NCBI GenBank assembly: GCA_965242915.1
Contig: CBDETN010000028.1
Location: 186,001-250,000, forward strand
From: CAJXII01 sp965242915
GTDB lineage: Bacteria > Campylobacterota > Campylobacteria > Campylobacterales > Arcobacteraceae
DNA length: 64,000 bases
Reading direction: 5' to 3'
Position 1 is the first letter of the stretch, and the number at the start of each line of letters is the position of its first letter. Under the pieces are notes generated by a model. The model worked only from the letters and a program-made list of their open reading frames with translations, did not search any database and had not been told where the DNA came from. Shown in pieces: positions 19,006-27,132 of the stretch. A program made the position numbers and the translations under genes.

Positions 19006-19392
19006 TTATCTTTTTAGTCTTCCTAAAAATGACCTAGGACTTTTATATCCTCTTAAACTATAAAGCTTTTTCTGTGTTTTAGGATCAATTATAAAAGTTG
19101 TTGGTGTTCCATTTGGCTTAAATTTTGTAGGAAAATCATCCATTTCTACATCAATACTTACATAAACATAGTTTTTATTTATAAACTCAATTACTTTTTT
19201 ATTTGATAGGGTTTCGTTTTCCATTTTTGTACACCATGGACAATATGGACTATGTGTATACATCAAAATATTTTTATTTTCTTTTAAACCTTTAGCAATT
19301 GCATATTCATAAGAATCTGCATGCTTTAATTCACTGGCACCTACTAATGTAATCGTGAAGCAAAAAAATAATAACTTAACAAACCATTTCAT
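19006..19392 (-). CDS. periplasmic thioredoxin-like protein
   Basis: A 128-aa secreted thioredoxin-fold protein, starting at ATG 19392, one base after the hemC stop. A signal peptide (~1-19) is followed by the YCPWCTK active site (Cys 51/54) and the cis-proline segment GTPTTFIID. The short domain resembles SoxW/DUF255-type thioredoxins that reduce periplasmic disulfides. The tight junction suggests co-transcription with hemC. It is one of two periplasmic thiol proteins close together; the other is at 21648. Confidence 0.85.
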   Translation of the reverse strand: MKWFVKLLFFCFTITLVGASELKHADSYEYAIAKGLKENKNILMYTHSPYCPWCTKMENETLSNKKVIEFINKNYVYVSIDVEMDDFPTKFKPNGTPTTFIIDPKTQKKLYSLRGYKSPRSFLGRLKR

Positions 19393-19393
19393 A

Positions 19394-20353
19394 TTACAAT
19401 CTTTGCGGCATCTCGTCTTTAAATGCAATACTCTCTGCTTTTTCTAAAAGCTTCATAGCTCCACCTAAAATAAAATCAGTAGCTAATTGAGACCCTAATT
19501 CATCACAATGAGATATTAATGCTGTTGCTGTTTTCCACATAATATTTGTGCCGTCTGGATATCCTATCATTGCTTGAAGATTAACTACATCACCATCTAT
19601 TGTGGCATTACAAGCAACTGGGGCCGAACACCCTGCACCTATTTTACTTATAAAATCTCTTTCCACTTTAGTACAAATAAATGTTGGTTCATCATTTAAA
19701 CTCATTGCAATTTCCCGCACTTTATCGTTAGATGCAACTATCTCAATACCAAGTGCGGCTTGTCCCATAGGTGGTATCATATTTTTTAATTTTAACTTTT
19801 TTGTATATGGAATATCTTTTAATAAATTTAATCTGTGAAGCCCTATCCAGGCTAAAATAATAGCATCATATTGACCATCAGCTAATTTTCGAAGTCTTGT
19901 ATTTATATTTCCTCTTAAATCTTTTACTATTAAATCAGGTCTTTTCTTTAAAAGCTGCATTCTTCTTCGCAAACTGGTAGTTCCTACAACCGCATCTTTT
20001 GGTAAAGCTTTTAAACTTTTATACTTATGAGATAAAAACACATCGCTTTGATCTTGTCTTTGTGTAATAGCAACTAACTCTAACTCTTCAGGGATATAAG
20101 TAGGTACATCTTTTAAACTATGTACTGCCAAATGTGCATTTCCTGCTAACATTTCATCTTCTAGTTCTTTTGTAAAATGACCTTTACCGCCGATTAATGC
20201 CAAAGGCTTATCAAGAATTTTATCGCCCTTACTTACAATTTTATTTAATTCAACTTCTATATTAGGATATGATTTTTCGATTCTATCTTTAATATGATAT
20301 GCCTGCCAAAGTGCTAAATCACTTGCTCTTGTTGCTATTATTAATTTTTCCAT
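19394..20353 (-). CDS. hemC: hydroxymethylbilane synthase (porphobilinogen deaminase)
   Basis: Polymerises four porphobilinogens to hydroxymethylbilane in haem synthesis. At 319 aa it is typical. Family features are IIATRASDLALWQA at the N-terminus, HSLKDVP, VGTTSLRRRMQL, RGNINTRLRKL and the cofactor-binding Cys in IGAGCSAPVA. In relatives hemC sits next to proS and hemA; here an IS110 remnant and other insertions separate them (proS at 22917, hemA at 24235), which shows that mobile elements opened up this operon. Confidence 0.97.
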   Translation of the reverse strand: MEKLIIATRASDLALWQAYHIKDRIEKSYPNIEVELNKIVSKGDKILDKPLALIGGKGHFTKELEDEMLAGNAHLAVHSLKDVPTYIPEELELVAITQRQDQSDVFLSHKYKSLKALPKDAVVGTTSLRRRMQLLKKRPDLIVKDLRGNINTRLRKLADGQYDAIILAWIGLHRLNLLKDIPYTKKLKLKNMIPPMGQAALGIEIVASNDKVREIAMSLNDEPTFICTKVERDFISKIGAGCSAPVACNATIDGDVVNLQAMIGYPDGTNIMWKTATALISHCDELGSQLATDFILGGAMKLLEKAESIAFKDEMPQRL

Positions 20354-20448
20354 TATTTACCTCCTATAATATATTAATCAACTTTTATTACTAAAACAGA
20401 ATAAAAGTTGTATATATTATTTATGTTTGTATTAAATTTAATTTGTTA

Positions 20449-21458
20449 AATTTTTTTACAATTCACAGTTAATTACATCATTAAATAATCTTCATTTCCT
20501 TGTGAATAAAGTGATTTTTATATCACCTAAGAAAGCGTATTATTTTGATTGTATAAACTCACCTATTTAGGAAGCTATGGAAGTGTTTTATCTCTTACCA
20601 TCCATAATAGGAGGCTGTGAGCATAAATCAAAAATTAAGATTAAGGATGTGTTATATTTTTTGTAGGAATTGATATTGCTAAAGCTTTTAGTGTTTGTAG
20701 TGTAATTGATGATAAAGAAGAGATGATTATTAAACCATTCCCTTTTAACTCATCTATTGATGGATTTAAAAAACTAATCAATAATATTGTATCACTTAAT
20801 TGCGATACTAGAGATATTATAATTGGTATGGAAGCTACAGGACTTTTATTTGAAAATCTTTATAGATACCTAATAGAGTTAAACTATAATGTGATATTAT
20901 TAAATCCATATCAAACTGCACAATATAGGAATATGGTTACAATGAAGTATGTTAAAAATATTTGATAAACCAATTAGTTCAAATGAAGTTACTAAAGAAG
21001 ATGAAGATTATATCTCATCTGTATTAGATAATCTTAGAACAATCCCTAGTGTATCAGACAAAACATTATTAGCAGTACTTGCTGAATGTGGTAACATTGA
21101 TAGATTTAAAGATGCTAAGTCTTTGATTGGTTATCTTGGACTTTATCCAACACAAGAACAATCAGGTAATACTCTAAAATATGGTCATTTAGCTAAAAGA
21201 GGTGCTAAGTATGCTAAAAAAGCATTATATCTAGCCTCAGTTGCAGCTGTACAACATAATAGTGAATTAAAACAAATCTTTAGAAATCATGTAGCATCAG
21301 GTCGTGCAAAAAAAGAAACTTTAATAATAGTTGCTAGAAAACTAGCATATATTATTTGGGCGATTTATAACCATAATAAACCTTATGATCCAACTCGTGT
21401 ATTTGTAGCACATCCTTAATCTTAATTTAGATGTAATTAACAGTAAGTTGTAAAAAAA
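20449..21458 (+). mobile_element. decayed IS110-family element
   Basis: Two nested inverted repeat pairs frame a broken IS110-type transposase. The outer pair is 20450-20478 versus 21430-21458 (TTTTTTTACAA..., ending GTTAATTACATC; imperfect). The inner pair is 20632-20651 versus 21409-21428, 20 bp and perfect, with the right half overlapping the transposase stop codon. Subterminal repeats of this kind fit the IS1111-like branch of IS110. It inserted between hemC and the DsbC-like gene. Confidence 0.75.
20660..21419 (+). pseudogene. IS110-family transposase, internal deletion
   Basis: The N-terminal part (to ~20965) shows the DEDD start FVGIDIAKA and the GMEATG motif. The C-terminal part (20949-21419) shows the Transposase_20 domain (IPSVSDKTLLAVLAE, YLGLYPTQEQSG, RGAKYAKKALYLA). 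The central ~100-150 residues, with two of the four catalytic acids, are missing and the frame shifts at ~20950. The N-terminal frame also lacks a start codon. It is dead. Confidence 0.88.
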
Positions 21459-21559
21459 CTCAAACAAATAATTTAATACTATAAATTGGCATATTATTTA
21501 AAACAGCCAATACCATTTTACTTGTTTACGATGAAATAAATTTCATCTTCAAAATACTA

Positions 21560-21638
21560 TTTTTCATAGTACTTTAAAGATAAAACCTAAAAGTATGCAC
21601 TTTTTAAATTTTACCTTTCATTTAAGCTATTCTTTATA
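21560..21638 (-). repeat. 79-bp perfect inverted repeat, copy 2
   Basis: Reverse complement of 14376-14454 with no mismatch. This copy lies 9 bp downstream of the stop of the DsbC-like gene, reading in that gene's direction, and could be its native 3' flank. The two copies bracket about 7.1 kb of IS elements plus the thioredoxin and hemC genes. Confidence 0.9.
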
Positions 21639-21647
21639 GGAAGGCTT

Positions 21648-22502
21648 CTATTTTAAATATTTTAAATATTTATTTCTCATTGGGTCAATCTCTCCATCAA
21701 AGAAAATTGTTGGTGTTCCTTGAACCAAAGCATCATCTGAAAGTTTTAATCCATATTTCAGTTCATCTTTTATCTCTTTTGAATTAATTTGTTTCATAGT
21801 AAAATTAGTTTTTAACTTCTTATTAAAAATATCCAAAACTTTTTTATTGTCTTTTTCTTTATACGCATCAAAATCATTTTCAAATTCAGCTGTATATACT
21901 TTATAATCTACATTTTTTATACCTTTTTTATGTGCAAGAATTGAAGCTTTTACCAAAGTTTTTGCTGTTGGATGCATACTAAGCGGCATATGAATATAAT
22001 ATAAAGCTATCTTTTTAGGATTCTTTTTTACATCACGAATTAATTCAGGAATAGTATTAACACAATTGGGACAAAGTGGATCACTAAATACTACCATCTT
22101 ATGTTTAGCGTTAGCATCTCCTGCAATTAAAAATTTTTTATCATAATATTTGGAATCTAATTTTGGGTACATTAATCTTTTAAAAGATATGTTATTTTTT
22201 ATATTTATTAAATCCGGTGCTATCATTTTACCATTAGAAAAAAGCATATCTTTTACATTTATCTTCTTTCCCTTAGCTTCTAAAGCTATATCAAAAACAT
22301 ATCCTATCCAACCGTCTTGTTTTAAATCTTTTTTAAAAAATAGTTTTACTTCATTGATTTTAATTCTTGGATTTTTGGCAACTCTTTGCTTCTCAAATTT
22401 TATAAGTTTTTCTTCAAGTGTTTTTGCAAAAAGATTAGTACTGAAACTAATGCTTAATAGACTTATTATCGTCAATAATTTCAACATCGATAACATCTTC
22501 AT
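21648..22502 (-). CDS. DsbC/DsbG-like periplasmic thiol-disulfide protein
   Basis: A 284-aa exported protein: signal peptide (~1-26), a lysine-rich N-terminal domain, then a DsbA/DsbC-type thioredoxin fold with the active site DPLCPNC (Cys 144/147) and cis-proline in VQGTPTIFFDG. The fold includes a helical insertion (~180-250). It would act as an oxidoreductase or isomerase in the periplasm. Its first codons overlap the end of fxsA by 56 bp if the first ATG is used; ATGs at 22496 or 22487 shorten the overlap. It probably belongs to the hemA-proS-fxsA operon. Confidence 0.85.
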   Translation of the reverse strand: MKMLSMLKLLTIISLLSISFSTNLFAKTLEEKLIKFEKQRVAKNPRIKINEVKLFFKKDLKQDGWIGYVFDIALEAKGKKINVKDMLFSNGKMIAPDLINIKNNISFKRLMYPKLDSKYYDKKFLIAGDANAKHKMVVFSDPLCPNCVNTIPELIRDVKKNPKKIALYYIHMPLSMHPTAKTLVKASILAHKKGIKNVDYKVYTAEFENDFDAYKEKDNKKVLDIFNKKLKTNFTMKQINSKEIKDELKYGLKLSDDALVQGTPTIFFDGEIDPMRNKYLKYLK

Positions 22503-22920
22503 CTCCTTTTTGTTTTGGTTGATTGTAATTATTAAATTCTGTATAACTATAAGTAGTTTGTGTATAGCTTGAATTATTTGAGGCCCGTGGTTTAAATTTA
22601 AATATTTTACTAAAAATTATAGTAAATAATCCAAATTGTAAAAGTATCCCTATAATATCGGTAAAAAATCCCGGAACAATTAGAAGTATCGCTCCAATAG
22701 CTTTACCCACACTGGACTTGACAAATTCATCTTGTGTAATCTCTCCATTCTTAACAGCATTTATTTTTTCACTTAGAGAAAATTTAAAATTCTTTAAAAT
22801 TGTAGTTCCGATAACTACAGTTAAAAGAATTTCCACAAAAGTCAGCAGCCCGCCAATTTGACCAGAAATAGTTGATGAAATCATCACTTCTAAAAATAGA
22901 TAAATTAAAAAATAAATCAA
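22447..22920 (-). CDS. fxsA: FxsA-family membrane protein
   Basis: A 157-aa protein with hydrophobic segments in the first ~110 residues and a polar tail. It carries the FxsA family pattern (a LEVMISSTISGQIGG-type N-terminus and ILLIVPGFFTDIIGILL). E. coli FxsA relieves phage T7 exclusion by the F plasmid; its normal cellular role is unknown. It overlaps the proS stop by 4 bp and so is translationally coupled to it. The polar C-terminus (~115-157) is Asn/Thr/Tyr-rich and specific to this lineage. Confidence 0.85.
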   Translation of the reverse strand: MIYFLIYLFLEVMISSTISGQIGGLLTFVEILLTVVIGTTILKNFKFSLSEKINAVKNGEITQDEFVKSSVGKAIGAILLIVPGFFTDIIGILLQFGLFTIIFSKIFKFKPRASNNSSYTQTTYSYTEFNNYNQPKQKGDEDVIDVEIIDDNKSIKH

Positions 22921-24233
22921 AAGATCAGCCCCTTTAAAGTTTCAATAACTTTATCAATTTTTACTTCTTGTTTTTCTAAAGTTTTTCTATCAACAATCTC
23001 TACTAAGCCCTCTTTAAGTTGCTTACCGACTACAACGGCATAAGGGAAACCTATAAGTTTAAAATCACCCATTTTGAAACCGTAAGTATCTTTTTTTCCA
23101 TTTCTATCGTCAATAATTGTACTAATACCAGCACCTTTTAAATCTTCATAGATTTTCATTCCAACTTCTAGTTCATCTTCTTTTTTAGCATTTGAAACTA
23201 TTACATCTACTAAATATGGTGCAGTTGATTGAGTCCAAATACATCCGGATTCATCGTGATTTTGTTCAATAACTGAAGCTACAAGCCTACTAACTCCAAT
23301 TCCAAATGTTGCCATCTCAAATGGTTTTGATTTACCATTTTCATCACTAAAGTGTGCTTCTAAAGCAGATGAATATTTATCTCCTAATTGAAAAATATGC
23401 CCAACTTCAATACCTTTTTTAAAGCTTAGTTTTCCACCGCAAGAACATTTTTTGGTTACATCTTTATTTTGTAACTGTTCATAACTTAATTCGTTTAAAC
23501 TTTCAACTTCACTTTCATCTTCATAAATAGTTTCAATATTTGCACCATAATCACAAGTATCGCATACTAAGATAGTATCTTCACCACTATTTGCCAAAAC
23601 ATGAAACTCTTTACTTCCACTTCCGCCAATTGCTCCACTGTCTGCTTGAACTACCCTAAAATCAAGTCCAAGTCTAGTAAAGATTTTTTTATAAGTTTTT
23701 TCCATAAGATCAAATTCTCTAATCATATCTTCTTTTGAAGCATGAAAAGAATAGCCATCTTTCATTAAGAACTCACGACCTCTTAAAATTCCATATCGTG
23801 GTCTACTTTCATCTCTAAATTTAGTATTTATTTGGTATAAATTTACAGGTAAATCTTTATAACTTTTAACTCTATTTTTAACCATCTCAACCATAGCTTC
23901 TTCATTTGTAGGAGATAAAACAAAATCATTTTGATGTCTGTCTTGTATTCTTAACATCTCTTTGCCCATATCCTCAGCTCTACCACTTCTATCCCAAAGC
24001 GACATAGGTGTCACAAAACTTAATTGTACTTCATTACATCCTGCATTATCTAACTCTTCTTTTACAATTGTGCGAATTTTATCTAATACTATTTTTCCCA
24101 AAGGCATAAAATTATAAAGCCCGGCACCTTCTTGATTTACAAAACCACCTCGCACTAAAAATTTATGTGACGGCAAAACCGCATCACTTGGATTTTCTTT
24201 TGTTGTCGGTATAAATAATCTGCTAAATCTCAT
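22917..24233 (-). CDS. proS: prolyl-tRNA synthetase, short form without editing insert
   Basis: Charges tRNA-Pro. Class II features are present: RSGR.EDMGKEM, LSPTNEEA, the motif 2 region FRDESRPRYGILRGREFLMKDGY written here in parts (FRDESRPR, GREFLMKD), and the motif 3 region FGIGVSRLVAS. The protein is 438 aa against ~570 for the usual bacterial enzyme. The ~180-residue INS editing domain is absent; a short linker (~215-272) with CDTC (224/227) and CSC (263/265) replaces it. It sits 1 bp after hemA. Confidence 0.95.
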   Translation of the reverse strand: MRFSRLFIPTTKENPSDAVLPSHKFLVRGGFVNQEGAGLYNFMPLGKIVLDKIRTIVKEELDNAGCNEVQLSFVTPMSLWDRSGRAEDMGKEMLRIQDRHQNDFVLSPTNEEAMVEMVKNRVKSYKDLPVNLYQINTKFRDESRPRYGILRGREFLMKDGYSFHASKEDMIREFDLMEKTYKKIFTRLGLDFRVVQADSGAIGGSGSKEFHVLANSGEDTILVCDTCDYGANIETIYEDESEVESLNELSYEQLQNKDVTKKCSCGGKLSFKKGIEVGHIFQLGDKYSSALEAHFSDENGKSKPFEMATFGIGVSRLVASVIEQNHDESGCIWTQSTAPYLVDVIVSNAKKEDELEVGMKIYEDLKGAGISTIIDDRNGKKDTYGFKMGDFKLIGFPYAVVVGKQLKEGLVEIVDRKTLEKQEVKIDKVIETLKGLIF

Positions 24234-24234
24234 T

Positions 24235-25557
24235 CTAATTTTTCCTTAATGCTTGTTCGCATTTTTCTTTCTCTTCTAAGTCTTCTAAATTCTCTAATCC
24301 ACAAAGTGTTTGTACTGTATTTATCAATCTGTCACTTTCGCTGCATTTTGAAGCTTTTCGCAAATTTGATGTCGTTATATGCAAAAATTCACTCATAACT
24401 GTTTGACAAAGTTTTGTAATATTTTTTTTATCAACATCACTTATAAACTTTTTACTTATTGCATTTTGTATTTTTTTCTCTATAATCTCATTTGAATTTG
24501 AATATATTTTTTTTAATAGAGGCTCAACACCTAAACTTCCAAGCCACACATAAAATTCTTTAGTCATACTTCCAATTATAGAATAAGCTTGTTTTGCCTG
24601 CCCGCTTCTTGAATCTAAATTCTTTTGAACAATATATTTTAAATCATCAACAGCAAAAACTTTTATACTTTTCAGTTCCATAGTTTCTATATCTCTGGGA
24701 ATTGCAATATCAAACCAATACCTTTGAAAATTAACATCCTCAACTAACTCTTTGGTAATAATAGGATATGGTGCTGATGTAGCGGTTACTAATAATCTCA
24801 TCTCATTTAAAAGTACAGATAATTTTTCATAAGGTTCAATCTCAATCATATCAGATGTGTATGATGTATTACTTGCGATAACTGTGGCAGCTAATAATTG
24901 AGCTTTTTTAATATCTCTGCTGGTTAGTACAACGGGGAAACCATCTCTCAGGAATGTTCGAATTGTTAATTCACTCATCTCACCTGCGCCAATTACCAAA
25001 GCTTTTACTTCTTTTGGATTGACAAATATCTCTTTTGCTTGTGCAACAGCAGCAGATGCAACAGAAACAGAGCCGGTTCCTAAACTTGTAGTATTTCTTA
25101 CATTTTTAGCACATTTAAAAGCATAATTTACCAGACGAGTTAGTTTATTACTAATAAAAATTTTATCTCTTGAGAATTTAAAAGCATCTTTAAACTGACC
25201 GGCAATTTGAGTTTCCCCGACAACCAAACTATCCAAAGATGATACTACCGTAAACAGATGATGAACTGCACTTTCATCTTCATAAGTATCAACAATATTT
25301 TCAAGTTCTTCAATGCCAATATGTGATTTCTCATCTAAAGCTTCTAAAATACTTTTAGTGGCTTTCTTTATATCACTGACACTTGCGACAATTTCAACTC
25401 TGTTACAAGTAGATGTTAATATTGCTTCATTGATATAATTACAATCAACAACTTTACTTAAAAAAGCTTCTTTTTCTAAATCATTACCAAAAGCTAATCT
25501 TTCTCTTGTACTAATATTTGTATTTTTATGCGTAAAGCTAATAACTAAATAATGCAC
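24235..25557 (-). CDS. hemA: glutamyl-tRNA reductase
   Basis: First committed step of tetrapyrrole synthesis by the C5 route: reduces Glu-tRNA to glutamate-1-semialdehyde. The 440-aa protein starts HYLVISFTHKN, has the nucleophilic Cys in TSTCNRVE, the HLFTVVSSLDSLVVGE signature, an NADPH domain (VIGAGEMSELT) and a C-terminal dimerisation helix. It is the first gene of the hemA-proS-fxsA-dsb operon on the minus strand. Confidence 0.97.
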   Translation of the reverse strand: MHYLVISFTHKNTNISTRERLAFGNDLEKEAFLSKVVDCNYINEAILTSTCNRVEIVASVSDIKKATKSILEALDEKSHIGIEELENIVDTYEDESAVHHLFTVVSSLDSLVVGETQIAGQFKDAFKFSRDKIFISNKLTRLVNYAFKCAKNVRNTTSLGTGSVSVASAAVAQAKEIFVNPKEVKALVIGAGEMSELTIRTFLRDGFPVVLTSRDIKKAQLLAATVIASNTSYTSDMIEIEPYEKLSVLLNEMRLLVTATSAPYPIITKELVEDVNFQRYWFDIAIPRDIETMELKSIKVFAVDDLKYIVQKNLDSRSGQAKQAYSIIGSMTKEFYVWLGSLGVEPLLKKIYSNSNEIIEKKIQNAISKKFISDVDKKNITKLCQTVMSEFLHITTSNLRKASKCSESDRLINTVQTLCGLENLEDLEEKEKCEQALRKN

Positions 25558-25648
25558 TGTTATAAATCCCTTGTTTTATATAATATCATAACTTATTGAT
25601 TATGATACTAATGTATGTCGGAAATTATACAGTTTTTTTGCTTTAACC

Positions 25649-25975
25649 TTAACTATGAAAATTATCTTTATAGTCTTCTTTGATTTGTAAAAATTCATCA
25701 ACATTAGCAAAAAATATATCTACAAGTTTTGGGTCAAAATGTCTATCTCTTTCATCTTTAAAAAACTGAAATATTTTCTCATCACTCCATGCTTTTATAT
25801 AACATCTATCACTTCCTAACGCATCAAATACATCTGCAATAGCTGTAATCCTTCCGTAAATATGTATAGCTTCACCCTTTAGTCTGCGAGGATAACCAGT
25901 CCCATCATATTTTTCATGATGCTCATAAGATACTATTGCAGCTATTTTTAATATGGCTCTTTTAGAATCTTTGAC
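25649..25975 (-). pseudogene. HD-GYP domain, C-terminal fragment
   Basis: No start codon, but about 108 codons read without a stop to TAA at 25649. The segment YEHHEKYDGTGYPRRLKG is the GYP signature of c-di-GMP phosphodiesterases. It is followed by GRITAIADVFDALGSDR and a normal C-terminal helix (HFDPKLVDIFF). The reading is cut at ~25975 where an 18-bp IS-linked sequence begins. The sensor and HD halves of the gene are missing. Confidence 0.85.
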
Positions 25976-26150
25976 TTAATAAAAAATCTAAGAAATAAAA
26001 CTTAGCTTAGAAAATTAATTTCAGGCATAAAAAACCTCAAATGGAGTTTTAAATCCCAAACTTTTCTTAGTCTATGGTTTAATCTATCTTGTATAAATCT
26101 AATCTCCTTTTGTTTGATGGAATTTATTACATTATCTACTTCAATAGTTG
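25976..26150 (-). mobile_element. IS30-family transposase remnant
   Basis: On the minus strand the fragment EIRFIQDRLNHRLRKV is followed by sequence that, after a one-base shift, reads LGFKTPFEVFYA. This is the usual C-terminus of IS30-type transposases. Only ~45 codons survive. Its outer edge (25970-25987, TTTGACTTAATAAAAAAT) recurs at 29636-29653 beside another truncated gene and is probably part of the element's end. Confidence 0.7.
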
Positions 26151-26187
26151 CTCCCCCTTTCTATATGCAGAATTATTATTTTTAGAT

Positions 26188-26277
26188 TTATTTTAAAACT
26201 TTTGAAATTGCTAAAACACCAGCACCTAAAAAAATAATTAGTGCAATAATTGCAGTAACATTAATAACCGTTTCCAT
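26188..26277 (-). CDS. 29-aa single-pass membrane peptide
   Basis: ATG at 26277 follows a good AAAGGAT ribosome site; the product is a single hydrophobic helix (~6-24) with a basic C-terminus (SKVLK). It has no recognised family. The length and composition resemble small respiratory-complex or transporter accessory peptides, but no partner is adjacent: a tRNA cluster and IS debris surround it. The ribosome site and uninterrupted hydrophobic helix argue for a real gene. Confidence 0.45.
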   Translation of the reverse strand: METVINVTAIIALIIFLGAGVLAISKVLK

Positions 26278-26382
26278 TTTTATCCTTTTAATCTGTTATC
26301 ACTAAGTATAAAATAAAACCACTTATGCTATCCTTATATAAAGCAATAAATGAGTAAGTATAATTTTATTTACTCAATATTC

Positions 26383-26595
26383 TTAATCTATTTTATATAC
26401 TGATTTTAAAAGTTCAACAATAGTATCTTTAGATATATTGCCAAGATTATCACTCTTTAAAATATTTCTAACTCTATCTTCATCATCAAGTAAAGTAATT
26501 AATCTTACAATATCTAATAAGTGTTTTTTAGCATCTGTCAAGCGAACTGCTAAAATGGGACAAATTTGTATCCAAATCAAAAGAAAATTGGGCAT
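26383..26595 (-). CDS. hypothetical 70-aa protein or fragment
   Basis: The C-terminal ~54 residues (from RLTDAKKHLL) look like genuine coding sequence: amphipathic, Leu/Asp/Lys-rich helices. The first ~17 residues come from sequence at the base of the tRNA terminator hairpin and are unconvincing. No ribosome site is evident. It may be the stump of a larger gene cut when the tRNA region was rearranged. No family recognised. A 7-bp hairpin (26351-26376, TGAGTAA/TTACTCA) follows its stop. Confidence 0.3.
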   Translation of the reverse strand: MPNFLLIWIQICPILAVRLTDAKKHLLDIVRLITLLDDEDRVRNILKSDNLGNISKDTIVELLKSVYKID

Positions 26596-26596
26596 A

Positions 26597-26625
26597 AAAA
26601 AAGCCCCTAACCAAGGGGCTTTTTT
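26597..26625 (-). terminator. intrinsic terminator after the tRNA cluster
   Basis: AGCCCC / GGGGCT stem with a 7-nt loop (TAACCAA), preceded by seven A and followed by six T. It works in both directions. It lies ~30 bp beyond the 3' end of tRNA-Leu, the last tRNA on the minus strand. Confidence 0.88.
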
Positions 26626-26654
26626 ATATTTGTAACCAACTAACTACACTTTAA

Positions 26655-26740
26655 TGGTGCGAATGAAAGGACTTGAACCTTCACGCCGTAAAGCACCAGA
26701 TCCTAAGTCTGGCGTGTATACCAATTTCACCACATTCGCA
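26655..26740 (-). tRNA. tRNA-Leu (TAG anticodon)
   Basis: The acceptor stem TGCGAAT pairs with ATTCGCA, CCA is encoded, the T-loop is GGTTCAAGTCC, and the long variable arm is typical of Leu. The anticodon loop ACTTAGGAT gives UAG. Last of four clustered minus-strand tRNAs. Confidence 0.95.
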
Positions 26741-26764
26741 TTAGATGTAGTTAGTTGGTTATAA

Positions 26765-26841
<77 letters not shown>

Positions 26842-26862
26842 ATTAAAATAATAAATTATAAA

Positions 26863-26940
26863 TGGGGTAAGTAACCGGAATCGAACCGGCGACCTTCTGA
26901 ACCACAACCAGACGCTCTAACCGACTGAGCTATACCTACC
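26863..26940 (-). tRNA. tRNA-His (GTG anticodon)
   Basis: The anticodon loop TTGTGGT gives GUG. The acceptor (GTAGGTA/TACTTAC) is extended by the extra 5' G opposite C73, the histidine identity pair. CCA is encoded. The neighbouring tRNAs share the strand and spacing. Confidence 0.95.
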
Positions 26941-26979
26941 ATCAGAATTTTATAATTTATTATAAGTTTTTAAATAACA

Positions 26980-27057
26980 TGGTCGGAGTGAGAGGATTCG
27001 AACCTCCGACCCCCTGGTCCCAAACCAGGTGCGCTAACCAGGCTGCGCTACACTCCG
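26980..27057 (-). tRNA. tRNA-Pro (TGG anticodon)
   Basis: Acceptor CGGAGTG/CACTCCG, D-arm TAGCGCAGCCTGGTTAGCGC, anticodon loop TTTGGGA (UGG) and T-arm GGAGGTTCGAATCCTC, with encoded CCA. First of the four-tRNA cluster, immediately downstream of thiG on the same strand. Confidence 0.95.
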
Positions 27058-27132
27058 TTTATTCTTGGACGAGAATTATAACTTAAAACTTAATTCCTGT
27101 CAAGGCATTTTTCAATGAATTGTTAAATTCTT

